Source of the DNA: Tardiphaga sp. vice304
Lineage (GTDB): Bacteria; Pseudomonadota; Alphaproteobacteria; Rhizobiales; Xanthobacteraceae
Length of the DNA stretch: 64,000 nt
Direction of reading: 5' to 3'
NCBI RefSeq assembly: GCF_007018905.1
Contig: NZ_CP041402.1
Span: forward strand, 4,886,001-4,950,000
This document shows positions 29,503-38,145 of this stretch, piece by piece (position 1 is the first letter of the stretch; each line of letters begins with the position of its first letter). Position numbers and translations under genes: made by a program. The notes beneath the pieces were generated by a model. That model was given only the letters and a program-made list of their open reading frames with translations, had not been told where the DNA came from and ran no database searches.

Positions 29503-30726
29503 ATGCCCATGCCATTGCGTGCAATTGCGGCCGTGTCTGCCGTTGCCCTCAGCGTCGTGCTTTGCGGCAGCGCACTCGCCCAGAAAAAATACGACATCGG
29601 CGCCACCGATACCGAGATCAAGATTGGTAACATCATCCCTTACAGCGGACCGGCATCCGCCTACGGCATGATCGGCAAGACCGAGGCCGCCTATTTCAGG
29701 ATGATCAACGAGAAAGGCGGCGTCAACGGCCGCAAGATCAGCTTCATTTCGTACGACGATGGCTATAGCCCGCCGAAGGCGGTCGAGCAGGTACGCAAGC
29801 TGGTGGAGAGCGACGAAGTGCTGCTAGTGTTCGGACCGCTCGGTACGCCGTCCAACACCGCGATCCATAAATATCTCAACGGCAAGAAAGTGCCGCAACT
29901 GTTCGTTGCCACCGGCGCGACCAAATGGAACGACCCGAAGAACTTCCCGTGGACGATGGGCTGGCAGCCGAGCTACCAGTCCGAGGCGCAGATCTACGCG
30001 AAATGGCTGATCAAGGAGAAGCCGGACGCCCGTATTGCGGTGCTTTACCAGAACGACGATTTCGGCAAGGACTACCTCAAGGGCCTCAAGGACGGGCTCG
30101 GCAGCAAGGGCGCGATGATCATCGTCGAAGAGAGCTACGAGATCGCCGAGCCGACCGTCGACACCCACATCGTCAAGATCAAGGCACAGAACCCGGACGT
30201 CCTGATCAGTTTCGTCACACCGAAATTTGCCGCCCAGACCATCAGGAAGATCGCCGAACTCGGCTGGAAGCCGCTGCACATGGTCGCCAACGTTTCGGTG
30301 AATGTCGGTAGCGTGATGCAGCCCGCAGGCTTCGAGAACGGCCAGGGCGTGCTGTCGGCAGCCTACGCCAAGGACGGCACCGACGCGCAGTGGAACGACG
30401 ACGCCGGCATGAAGCGGTGGTCGGCCTTCCTCAACAAATACATGCCGGACGCCAACCGCTCCGACAGCAACCACATCTACGGCTACGGCGCGGCCCAGAC
30501 GCTGGTCAAGGTCCTGGAAATGTGCGGCGACGACCTGACCCGCGCCAATGTGATGAAGCAGGCGGCCAGCCTGAAGGACTTCGAAGTCGATACCCTGCTG
30601 CCCGGTATCCGGATCAATACCTCGGCGACCGACTTCGCGCCTATCTCGCAACTGCAAATGCAGCGCTTCAAGGGCGAGCGATGGGAACGGTTCGGCGAAA
30701 CCATCAGTGGCGACGTCACGCAATAG
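29503..30726 (+). CDS. Periplasmic ABC binding protein, tandem array member 4 of 6
   Basis: 407 residues. Signal peptide ends SALAQ before KKYDIGATDTEIKIGN. It belongs with members 5 and 6: all three have ATKWNDPKNFPWTMGW and a cysteine in (M/Q)CGD(D/N)LTR, where members 1-3 have QAGD. The C-terminal phrase is FAPISQLQMQRF. A plausible promoter precedes it and a strong terminator follows, so it looks like an independent unit. Confidence 0.9.
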   Translation: MPMPLRAIAAVSAVALSVVLCGSALAQKKYDIGATDTEIKIGNIIPYSGPASAYGMIGKTEAAYFRMINEKGGVNGRKISFISYDDGYSPPKAVEQVRKLVESDEVLLVFGPLGTPSNTAIHKYLNGKKVPQLFVATGATKWNDPKNFPWTMGWQPSYQSEAQIYAKWLIKEKPDARIAVLYQNDDFGKDYLKGLKDGLGSKGAMIIVEESYEIAEPTVDTHIVKIKAQNPDVLISFVTPKFAAQTIRKIAELGWKPLHMVANVSVNVGSVMQPAGFENGQGVLSAAYAKDGTDAQWNDDAGMKRWSAFLNKYMPDANRSDSNHIYGYGAAQTLVKVLEMCGDDLTRANVMKQAASLKDFEVDTLLPGIRINTSATDFAPISQLQMQRFKGERWERFGETISGDVTQ

Positions 30727-30756
30727 CAACCGGGCAGCGCACCGCGCTCGTCGCAC

Positions 30757-30792
30757 AAAGCCCCCGTGACGGCGTCGCGGGGGCTTTTTCTT
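30757..30792 (+). terminator. Terminator after array member 4
   Basis: AAAGCCCCCG pairs with CGGGGGCTTT around a short inner stem and is followed by T5. Its 3' part nearly repeats the terminator behind member 1. Confidence 0.85.
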
Positions 30793-30885
30793 GCTGAAGG
30801 CGCGCGACCGGTGTTCAATGGAAGCAGGGGTCGCAGAACTCCGGTCAAACGACACGACACAACGCTATCATCAGGGAGACATGGA

Positions 30886-32115
30886 ATGCCCAAGTTGCAT
30901 CTGCATCTGGCTACTCTGCCGGCTGCCTTCGCTTTGCTCGCCGCCGCGACGACGGGGGCGCTGGCGCAAAAGAAATACGATACCGGCGCCAGCGATACCG
31001 AAATCAAGATCGGCAACATCATGCCGTATAGCGGGCCGGCCTCGGCCTATGGCGTGATCGGCAAGACCGAAGAGGCCTACTTCAAGAAGATCAATGCCGA
31101 AGGCGGCATCAACGGCCGCAAGATCACCTTTATCTCCTACGATGACGCCTACAGCCCGCCGAAGACCGTCGAGCAGGCGCGCAAGCTGGTGGAACTGGAC
31201 GAAGTGCTTGTCGTGTTCAATCCACTGGGAACGCCATCGAACTCGGCGATCCACAAATACATGAACGGCAAGAAGGTGCCGCAACTGTTCGTCGCCACCG
31301 GCGCTACCAAGTGGAACGATCCGAAGAACTTCCCGTGGACGATGGGCTGGCAGCCGAGCTACCAGTCCGAAACGCAGATCTTCGCAAAGTATCTTCTGAA
31401 GGAAAAGCCGGCCGCCAAGATCGCCGTGCTCTATCAGAATGACGATTACGGCAAGGACTATCTGAAAGGGCTGAAGGACGGCCTTGGCGCCAAGGCGTCG
31501 TCGATGATCATCATCGAGGAAAGCTATGAGACCTCGGAGCCGACCATCGACAGCCATATCGTCAAGCTGAAATCGCTGAACGCCGATGTCTTCGTTAACA
31601 TCACCACGCCGAAATTCGCGGCGCAGGCGATCAAGAAGGCCGCCGAGATCGGCTGGAAGCCGCTGCACTATCTCAACAACGTCTCGGCGTCGGTCGGCAG
31701 CGTGATGAAGCCCGCCGGCTTCGAGAACGGTCAGGGCATCATCTCTGCCGCCTATCTGAAAGACGTGTCGGACCCGCAATGGGACAACGACCCCGGCATG
31801 AAGACCTTCCTGGCTTTCCTGGAGAAGGACTTTCCGGAAGGCAACAAGCTCGATGGCAGCGTGGTGGTCGGCTACGGCGCGGCCCAGACCCTGGTGCAGG
31901 TGCTGCGGCAATGCGGCGATAACCTCACCCGGGAGAATGTGATGAAGCAGGCGGCCAGCCTGAAGGACTTCCGCACCGAAATGCTGCTGCCCGGCATCAA
32001 GATCAATACCTCGGCCACCGACTTTGCGCCGGTCAGCCAGTTGCAGCTGATGCGCTTCAAGGGCGAGAAATGGGATCTGTTCGGCGAGATCATCAGTTCC
32101 GACGTCGGCGGCTGA
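30886..32115 (+). CDS. Periplasmic ABC binding protein, tandem array member 5 of 6
   Basis: 409 residues from the ATG at 30886 (GGGAG seven bases upstream; an out-of-frame ATG lies between). Signal peptide ends GALAQ before KKYDTGASDTEIKIGN. Shares WNDPKNFPWTMGWQPSYQSE with member 4, and has one extra serine in GAKASSMIIIEESYE, shared with member 6. It has FNPLGTPSN where most members have FGPLGTPSN. Confidence 0.9.
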   Translation: MPKLHLHLATLPAAFALLAAATTGALAQKKYDTGASDTEIKIGNIMPYSGPASAYGVIGKTEEAYFKKINAEGGINGRKITFISYDDAYSPPKTVEQARKLVELDEVLVVFNPLGTPSNSAIHKYMNGKKVPQLFVATGATKWNDPKNFPWTMGWQPSYQSETQIFAKYLLKEKPAAKIAVLYQNDDYGKDYLKGLKDGLGAKASSMIIIEESYETSEPTIDSHIVKLKSLNADVFVNITTPKFAAQAIKKAAEIGWKPLHYLNNVSASVGSVMKPAGFENGQGIISAAYLKDVSDPQWDNDPGMKTFLAFLEKDFPEGNKLDGSVVVGYGAAQTLVQVLRQCGDNLTRENVMKQAASLKDFRTEMLLPGIKINTSATDFAPVSQLQLMRFKGEKWDLFGEIISSDVGG

Positions 32116-32151
32116 TGCTTCATTCCGTTTGACGGAACTTGACAGCAAACG

Positions 32152-32181
32152 GCCCTCCGCCATCCAGCGGAGGGCTTTTTG
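32152..32181 (+). terminator. Terminator after array member 5
   Basis: GCCCTCCGC pairs with GCGGAGGGC around a 6-base loop, followed by T5. Confidence 0.85.
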
Positions 32182-32296
32182 ATTTGAGGCCATGCTGCGA
32201 ACGCGATAGAACAGTTCGCAGATGCAAAAGCATCGAAGTTCAACCAAGAAGATGAGCCGCCGCCTCGCCGCTGCGGACTCACGGGAAGGAAACCGA

Positions 32297-33535
32297 ATGT
32301 CTGCCCGTTACGCCCGGCTTATGCCGATGTCGGCCGCTGCCCTCATGTTGGCCATCGCTGGCCCCGCGCTTGCGCAGAAGAAATACGACACCGGCGCCTC
32401 TGACACCGAAATCAAGCTCGGCAACATCGTGCCCTATAGCGGCCCGGCTTCCGCCTATGGCGTCGTCGGCAAGGCGCAGTCCGCCTACTTCAAGATGATC
32501 AACGAACAGGGCGGCATCAACGGCCGCAAGATCAACTACATCTCCTATGACGACGCCTACAGCCCGCCTAAATCGGTTGAGCAGACCCGCAAGCTGGTCG
32601 AGAGCGACGAAGTGCTTCTGATGTTCAGCGCGCTGGGCACCGCATCCAACACCGCCATCCATAAATACCTCAACGGCAAGAAAGTGCCGCAGCTGTTTCT
32701 CGCCACCGGCGCCACCAAGTGGAACGACCCGAAGAACTTTCCGTGGACGATGGGCTGGCTGCCGAGCTACCAGAGCGAGGGCCGCATCTACGCCAAATAT
32801 CTGATGAAGGAAAAGCCCGGCGCGAAAATCGCCGTGCTCTACCAGAACGATGATTTCGGCAAGGATTATCTGAAGGGCCTGAAGGATGGGCTCGGCGATA
32901 AGGCGTCCTCGATCGTGATCGAGGAAAGCTACGAGCTGACGGAACCGACGGTGGATTCCCACATCGTCAAGATCAAGTCGCTGAACCCCGACGTGGTGGT
33001 TTCCTTCGCGACGCCGAAATTCGCCGCGCAGAGCATCAAGAAGATCGCCGAGCTCGGCTGGAAGCCTTTCCAGATCGTGCCCAATGTCTCCGCCTCGATC
33101 GGCGCGGTGATGAAGCCCGCCGGCTACGAGAACGCGCAAGGCGTGATCTCCGCCGCCTACGCCAAGGACGCCACCGATCCGCAGTGGAAGGACGATTCGG
33201 GCATGAAGGCCTATCACGCCTTCCTCGACAAATACGCGCCAGACATCAACCGCGCCGATAGCTCGGCGATGACCGGCTACAACATCGCCGAAACCATGGT
33301 GATCCTGCTCAAGCAGTGTGGCGATGACCTTACCCGCGCCAATGTGATGAAGCAGGCCGCCAGCCTGAAGGGCATCCAGCAGACCGGCCTGCTGCCGGGC
33401 GTTCTGATCAAGACGAGCGACAAGGATTTCTCGCCGATCGAGCAGTTGCAACTGATGAAATTCGAGGGCGAGCGCTGGGTGCTGTTCGGCGACGTGCTCG
33501 ACGGCGAAGTCGGCGGCGGCGCCACCGGCGGATAG
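32297..33535 (+). CDS. Periplasmic ABC binding protein, tandem array member 6 of 6
   Basis: 412 residues from the ATG at 32297, seven bases after GGAAGGA. Signal peptide ends PALAQ before KKYDTGASDTEIKLGN. It differs from the others at FSALGTASNTAIHKY and MGWLPSYQSE, and has a glycine-rich tail (GEVGGGATGG). It has QCGDDLTRAN like members 4 and 5 but an FSPIEQLQLMKF C-terminal phrase nearer members 1-3. Last gene of the array; no permease follows on this transcript. Confidence 0.9.
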   Translation: MSARYARLMPMSAAALMLAIAGPALAQKKYDTGASDTEIKLGNIVPYSGPASAYGVVGKAQSAYFKMINEQGGINGRKINYISYDDAYSPPKSVEQTRKLVESDEVLLMFSALGTASNTAIHKYLNGKKVPQLFLATGATKWNDPKNFPWTMGWLPSYQSEGRIYAKYLMKEKPGAKIAVLYQNDDFGKDYLKGLKDGLGDKASSIVIEESYELTEPTVDSHIVKIKSLNPDVVVSFATPKFAAQSIKKIAELGWKPFQIVPNVSASIGAVMKPAGYENAQGVISAAYAKDATDPQWKDDSGMKAYHAFLDKYAPDINRADSSAMTGYNIAETMVILLKQCGDDLTRANVMKQAASLKGIQQTGLLPGVLIKTSDKDFSPIEQLQLMKFEGERWVLFGDVLDGEVGGGATGG

Positions 33536-33599
33536 TCTGGCTTCCCTCTCCCCCGCGTGTAGCGAAGCCGCGCGTGGTAGGAGGGCAATAAGAGAACGC

Positions 33600-33751
33600 G
33601 GTCATTTCGGGGCGCGAGCAGCGCGAACTGCGAGCGAACCCCAGCCACTCCAATTGGAGGGGCGGGGAATCTCGAAATGGGACGATGAACATTGCAAGGT
33701 TCCGGGTCTGCGCCAACCGGCTTCGCCGGCGGCCGCATCCCGGAACGACAG
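33600..33751. repeat. Family B repeat, copy 4
   Basis: Opens GTCATTTCGGGGCGCGAG, contains CACTCCAATTGGAGGGG (right arm altered) and closes CCCGGAACGACAG. A decayed piece of a family C repeat lies just upstream at about 33541-33590. Confidence 0.7.
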
Positions 33752-33757
33752 TGGGAT

Positions 33758-34261
33758 TTAAAACTCCGCCGCGATCTTCGCCAGCATCGCCAGCAATGCT
33801 GCCTGGTCGCCCGGGCCGAGCAGTTCGATCAGCCGCGATTCATGGCGCGTCGCCACCAGCTTGCGGGCCCGCGTCAGCGTCGTCCGGCCCTTGTCGGTCA
33901 GCATCAGGACATGGGAGCGGCGATCGCTCGGCGAGCGCATCCGCGTCAAGAGGTCACGGCTTTCCAAGGCATCGAGCATCGCGACGAAGTTAGGCCGCAG
34001 GATCCCCAGCGTATTGGCAATTTCGGTCTGGTTGCGGCCGGGGTTGTTGTCGAGCAGCAGCAGCACCGAAAACTGCGCCGGGGTCAGTTGCAGCGGCGCC
34101 ATGCAGCGCAGGAAGTCCTCGAACACCTTGAGCTGCGCGCGCTTCAGCGCATAGCCGAGCAGTTCGGACAGTTCACCCATCTGCAGCGGGGCGGGCTCCG
34201 ACACCGGCTCGACCGGCAGCGGCTTCGCCTGCTCGCGCGTGTGGATTTTGGTCGCAGCCAT
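33758..34261 (-). CDS. couR: MarR-family transcriptional regulator, CouR-like
   Basis: A 167-residue winged-helix repressor from the ATG at 34261. The helix-turn-helix lies at about 59-100 (LTPAQFSVLLLLDNN then NQTEIANTLGILRPNFVAML), with wing residues DRR at 113-115. In R. palustris, CouR sits next to the p-coumarate transporter and represses couAB, with p-coumaroyl-CoA as inducer. The gene order here (regulator divergent from liv genes, then binding proteins, ligase, crotonase, TRAP) matches what I recall. A shared motif lies in three promoters of the block. The family is certain; the name is inferred from context. Confidence 0.8.
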   Translation of the reverse strand: MAATKIHTREQAKPLPVEPVSEPAPLQMGELSELLGYALKRAQLKVFEDFLRCMAPLQLTPAQFSVLLLLDNNPGRNQTEIANTLGILRPNFVAMLDALESRDLLTRMRSPSDRRSHVLMLTDKGRTTLTRARKLVATRHESRLIELLGPGDQAALLAMLAKIAAEF

Positions 34262-34313
34262 GGTCGATTCCGCAATTGTATCCGGGAGCAGCCCCCGGCA
34301 AAGCTCGCAAGCC

Positions 34314-34342
34314 TTGAGGTTATGATCGATAATCGTTATAAA
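34314..34342 (+). promoter_or_regulatory. Promoter of the second liv operon
   Basis: TTGAGG at 34314-34319 and TATAAA at 34337-34342 are exactly 17 bases apart. A MarR-type site fills the spacer. Confidence 0.6.
34319..34333. promoter_or_regulatory. Candidate MarR (CouR-like) operator, site 1
   Basis: GTTATGATCGATAAT fits GTTAT-N5-ATAA(C/T). It lies between the -35 and -10 of the livH promoter and 58 bases before the marR ATG. A weaker copy (GTTATAAACCATACT) follows at 34335-34349, 16 bases on. Confidence 0.6.
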
Positions 34343-34439
34343 CCATACTAAATATACGGCGGGTTTCAACTGCCGTTGCTGATCGTCGTGTGGCTGTGTA
34401 AACCGCGGCACACACGACACGGGTGGGGAGCGACCGGCC

Positions 34440-35480
34440 TTGAACACGACCATTTTGCTGTTCCTGTTGCAGGACGGCATAACCAACGGCGCGATTTACG
34501 CGCTGCTCGGCCTGGCGCTGGTGCTGGTGTTCGCAGTGACTCGGGTGATCCTGATCCCGCAGGGAGAGTTCATCACCTTTGGCGCGCTGACCTATGCCAG
34601 CCTGTCGGCCGGCCAGGTGCCGGGCACGATCCGGCTGGCGGTCGCGATGGGCGTGGTGGCGTTCGGCTTCGACCTCTTCACCGCCCGCAAATCGCTGCAT
34701 GCAGCCCGCGTGCTGCGCAGCTTCGCCATCAATGTCGCGCTGCCGCTGGCCATCTGGGGCGCGACGCTGGCGCTGGCGGGCCACCAGGCCGGCGTCGCCG
34801 TCAACATCGCGCTGTCGCTCGCCATCGTCGCCGCGATCGGCCTGTATCTCTACCGCATCGCCTTTCAGCCGATCGCGCACGCCTCCGTGCTGGTGCTGCT
34901 GATCGCCTCAGTCGGCTGCCATCTCGCGCTGCAGGGCTTTGGCCTCGTCTTCTTCGGCGCCGAGGGCCAGCGCGCGCCGGCGCTTTCCAGCGCCGTGCTG
35001 ACGCTCGGCCCGCTGCGTTTCACCGGGCAGAGCATCGCGGTCTATGCCATCACCATCGCTTTAATCGTCGGCCTCTGGCTGTTCTTCGGCTTCACGCTGT
35101 ATGGCAAGGCGCTGCGCGCCACCGCGGTCAACCGGCTCGGTGCCCGTCTGGTCGGCATCCGCACCTCGCTCTCCGGCCAGATCGCCTTCCTGCTGGCCTC
35201 GGTGATCGGCGCGATCTCCGGCATCCTGATCATCCCGATCACCACGCTGTATTACGACACCGGATTCCTGATCGGCCTGAAAGGCTTCATCGCGGCGATC
35301 ATCGGCGGTCTGGTCAGCTATCCTCTCACCGCAGTGGCGGCGATCGTGGTCGGTGTCGTCGAGGCGTTCTCGTCGTTCTATGCCAGCAACTTCAAGGAGG
35401 TCATCGTCTTCACGCTGATCCTGCCGGTGCTGGTGCTGCGCTCGCTGGCAGCACCCGCGGTCGAAGAAGAAAAGGATTGA
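34440..35480 (+). CDS. LivH-type permease of an aromatic-acid ABC importer
   Basis: 346-residue inner-membrane permease with about eight to nine hydrophobic segments. The start is a TTG at 34440, with GGGGAG ten bases before it; there is no in-frame ATG nearby. N-terminal GITNGAIYALLGLALVLVFAV and the coupling region ARLVGIRTSLSGQ identify LivH (short parts: GITNGAIYALLGLAL and RLVGIRTSL). It is about 50 residues longer than the livH of the first transporter, with an extra hydrophobic segment near 95-135. Probable CouSTU-type component; p-coumarate uptake is inferred from neighbours. Confidence 0.88.
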   Translation: MNTTILLFLLQDGITNGAIYALLGLALVLVFAVTRVILIPQGEFITFGALTYASLSAGQVPGTIRLAVAMGVVAFGFDLFTARKSLHAARVLRSFAINVALPLAIWGATLALAGHQAGVAVNIALSLAIVAAIGLYLYRIAFQPIAHASVLVLLIASVGCHLALQGFGLVFFGAEGQRAPALSSAVLTLGPLRFTGQSIAVYAITIALIVGLWLFFGFTLYGKALRATAVNRLGARLVGIRTSLSGQIAFLLASVIGAISGILIIPITTLYYDTGFLIGLKGFIAAIIGGLVSYPLTAVAAIVVGVVEAFSSFYASNFKEVIVFTLILPVLVLRSLAAPAVEEEKD

Positions 35481-35485
35481 GCGCA

Positions 35486-37258
35486 ATGAACCAGCGTCTC
35501 CTTCCGATCCTGCTGTTCGCGGCCGTGATGGCAGTGATCCCGTTCATTCCCGGCATGCCGCCGTTCTGGATCGTGCTCCTGGACAATATCGGCCTGGCCG
35601 CGCTGGTGGCGATGGGGCTGGTGATCCTGACCGGCGTCGGCGGTCTCACCTCGTTCGGCCAGGCCGCGTTCTGCGGCTTCGGCGCCTACACCACGGCCGT
35701 GCTGACCACCACCTATGGCCTGTCGCCTTGGCTGACGCTGCCGCTGTCGCTGCTGGTCAGCGGCGGCGTCGCGGTGTTCCTCGGCCTGATCACCGTGCGG
35801 CTCTCCGGCCACTACCTGCCCCTCGGTACTATCGCCTGGGGCATCAGCCTGTTCTATTTGTTCAGCAAGCTGGAATTTCTCGGCCGCAACGACGGCATCT
35901 CCGGCATCCCGCCGCTGTCGATCGGCACGCTGAAGATGCTCGACCCCGGCACGATCTATTTCCCGATCTGGATCGCGGTGATCGTCTGCGCGCTGCTGTC
36001 GATGAACCTGCTGGACTCCCGCACCGGCCGCGCCATCCGCGCGCTGCGCCGCGGCCATGTCGCCGCCGAAGCTTTTGGCGTGCAGACGGCGCGTGCCAAG
36101 CTATTGGTCTTCATCTATGCCGCCGTCCTTGCCGGCCTGTCCGGCTGGCTCTACGCGCATTTCCAGCGCGCGGCCAATCCGACGCCGTTCGGACCGCAGG
36201 CCGGCATCGAATATCTGTTCATCGCCGTGGTCGGCGGCGCCGGCTATGTCTGGGGCGGCGTGCTGGGCGCCGCCATCGTCGTGATCCTCAAGGAAGCGCT
36301 GCAGAGCTACCTGCCGCTTTTGTTCGGCGGCAGCGGCCAGCTCGAGACCATCGTGTTCGGCATCCTGCTGGTCGCGCTGCTGCAATTCGCACCGACCGGG
36401 ATGTGGCCATGGCTGACGTCGCTGTTGCCGTTCAAGGCTGCGCGCAAGCAGCCGGACATCGCGACGGAGCCGCCGCCGAAGCTGGCACTTGAGGCCGAAG
36501 CCGGCGTGCTGCTGCAGGTGGACAAAGCCCGCAAGGAGTTCGGCGGCGTGATCGCCGTCAACGACGTCTCGTTCGACGTGACGGCACGCGAGATCGTGGC
36601 GCTGATCGGCCCCAACGGCGCCGGCAAGAGCACGACCTTCAACCTCATCACCGGCGTGCTGACATCGACTTCCGGCGCCATTTCCGTGCGCGGCCGCAGC
36701 GTCGATGGCGCGCCGCCGCAGGACATCGTCCGGCGCGGCATCGCCCGCACCTTCCAGCACGTCAAGCTGGTGCCGGACATGACCGTGCTGGAAAATGTCG
36801 CGCTCGGCGCGCATCTGCGCGGCCGCAGCGGGGCGATCGCCAGCATGCTGCGGCTCGACCGCGCCGACGAAGCAAAACTGCTGGCCGAGGCCGCGCGACA
36901 GATCGCGCGCGTCGGGCTCGCCGACCAGATCGACCAGCTCGCAGGCTCGCTGTCGCTGGGCCAGCAGCGCATCGTCGAGATCGCCCGCGCGCTTTGCGTC
37001 GATCCGCAACTGCTGCTGCTCGACGAGCCCGCCGCCGGCCTGCGCCACATGGAGAAGCAGCAGCTCGCCGCCCTGCTCCGCACCCTGCGTGACGGCGGCA
37101 TGTCGGTGCTGCTGGTCGAACACGACATGGGCTTCGTCATGGACCTCGCCGACCGCATCGTCGTGCTGGATTTCGGCACCAAGATCGCCGAAGGCACCCC
37201 GGCCGCGATCAAGTCCAATCCTGCCGTCATCAAGGCCTATCTCGGAGCGGTCGCATGA
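35486..37258 (+). CDS. Fused LivM permease-LivG ATPase of the aromatic-acid importer
   Basis: A 590-residue fusion. Residues 1-315 form a LivM-type permease ([26 protein letters not shown] coupling loop). A 35-residue linker with [14 protein letters not shown] leads to a LivG-type ATPase (about 345-590) with Walker [10 protein letters not shown] near 374, GRTFQ-like [10 protein letters not shown], signature LSLGQQR, Walker [12 protein letters not shown] and VEHDMG. The first transporter in this window has these as separate genes. Start is five bases behind the livH stop; its end overlaps livF by four bases. Expression of one chain fixes permease and ATPase in equal amounts. Confidence 0.92.
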   Translation: MNQRLLPILLFAAVMAVIPFIPGMPPFWIVLLDNIGLAALVAMGLVILTGVGGLTSFGQAAFCGFGAYTTAVLTTTYGLSPWLTLPLSLLVSGGVAVFLGLITVRLSGHYLPLGTIAWGISLFYLFSKLEFLGRNDGISGIPPLSIGTLKMLDPGTIYFPIWIAVIVCALLSMNLLDSRTGRAIRALRRGHVAAEAFGVQTARAKLLVFIYAAVLAGLSGWLYAHFQRAANPTPFGPQAGIEYLFIAVVGGAGYVWGGVLGAAIVVILKEALQSYLPLLFGGSGQLETIVFGILLVALLQFAPTGMWPWLTSLLPFKAARKQPDIATEPPPKLALEAEAGVLLQVDKARKEFGGVIAVNDVSFDVTAREIVALIGPNGAGKSTTFNLITGVLTSTSGAISVRGRSVDGAPPQDIVRRGIARTFQHVKLVPDMTVLENVALGAHLRGRSGAIASMLRLDRADEAKLLAEAARQIARVGLADQIDQLAGSLSLGQQRIVEIARALCVDPQLLLLDEPAAGLRHMEKQQLAALLRTLRDGGMSVLLVEHDMGFVMDLADRIVVLDFGTKIAEGTPAAIKSNPAVIKAYLGAVA

Positions 37259-37986
37259 GTGTCTTGCTCTCCGTCACCGGGGCTCATGTCGCCTACGGCA
37301 AGGTCGAGGCCGTGCGCGCCGTCGATCTCGAAGTCCGCAGCGGCGAGATCGTCACCATCATCGGGGCCAACGGCGCCGGCAAGACCACGCTGCTCAACGC
37401 CGTGATGGGCATCCTGCCGCTCAAGGGCGGCGTGATGTTCGAGGGCGCAGACGTATCGACGCTCGATATCGAGGATCGCGTCGCCGCGGGGCTTTGCTTG
37501 GTGCCGGAACATCGCGAGCTGTTCGCCACCATGAATGTCGAAGACAATCTGCAGCTCGGCGCCTTCCGCATCGACAAGGTGACGGCGGCGCGGTCGTTCG
37601 AGCGCGTCTACAGCCTGTTTCCGCGATTGAAGGAACGCCGCAAACAGCTCGCCGGCACGCTATCCGGCGGCGAACAGCAGATGCTGGCGATGGGCCGCGC
37701 GCTGATGGGCGCGCCAAAACTCCTGATGCTGGACGAGCCGAGCCTCGGCCTCGCGCCGATTATCGTGGCTGATATTTTCCGCATCGTCGCCGAGTTGAAA
37801 GCCGCCGGCGTCGCCGTGCTGCTGGTCGAGCAGAACGCCCAGGCCGCGCTGAAGATCGCGGACCGCGCCTATGTGATGGAGCTCGGCGAGTTCATCCTGA
37901 ATGGTGCTGCGAGCGATATCGCCAGCAACCAGCGCGTGGTCGCGAGCTATCTGGGATTTCAGCACGAAGGTGCCGGCGTGATTTGA
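37255..37986 (+). CDS. LivF-type ATPase of the aromatic-acid importer
   Basis: 243-residue ATPase overlapping the previous stop by ATGA. Walker A GANGAGKTT near 39-47, LVPEHRELF (LivF region, where the first transporter has HVPQGRGTF), LSGGEQQ, and LMLDEPSLGLAP. It converges on a binding-protein gene across a family B repeat. With the livH and fusion genes it completes an importer lacking an adjacent same-strand binding protein; the two binding proteins are on the other strand. Confidence 0.92.
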   Translation: MSVLLSVTGAHVAYGKVEAVRAVDLEVRSGEIVTIIGANGAGKTTLLNAVMGILPLKGGVMFEGADVSTLDIEDRVAAGLCLVPEHRELFATMNVEDNLQLGAFRIDKVTAARSFERVYSLFPRLKERRKQLAGTLSGGEQQMLAMGRALMGAPKLLMLDEPSLGLAPIIVADIFRIVAELKAAGVAVLLVEQNAQAALKIADRAYVMELGEFILNGAASDIASNQRVVASYLGFQHEGAGVI

Positions 37987-37990
37987 TGTG

Positions 37991-38139
37991 GTTGTCGTTC
38001 CGGGGCGCGAGCGCATCAGCGCGAGCGAACCTCAGCCGATCCAATTGGATCGGCGGGGAACCTCGACATGTTCAGCGCAAAACATCTCGGGATTCCGGGT
38101 TCGCGTTCAGCTATCGCCGCCCGCGCCCCGGAATGACAG
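37991..38139. repeat. Family B repeat, copy 5
   Basis: Opens TGTCGTTCCGGGGCGCGAGC, closes CGCCCCGGAATGACAG, and holds CCGATCCAATTGGATCGG, a changed but still perfect palindrome. It lies between convergent genes. Confidence 0.8.
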
Positions 38140-38145
38140 TGAAAA

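Noticed and set aside
25099..33535. Assembly artefact as the explanation of the six binding-protein genes
   Set aside because: The copies differ widely in sequence, signal peptides, spacers and terminators, so they are real diverged genes and not a collapsed or repeated read artefact.
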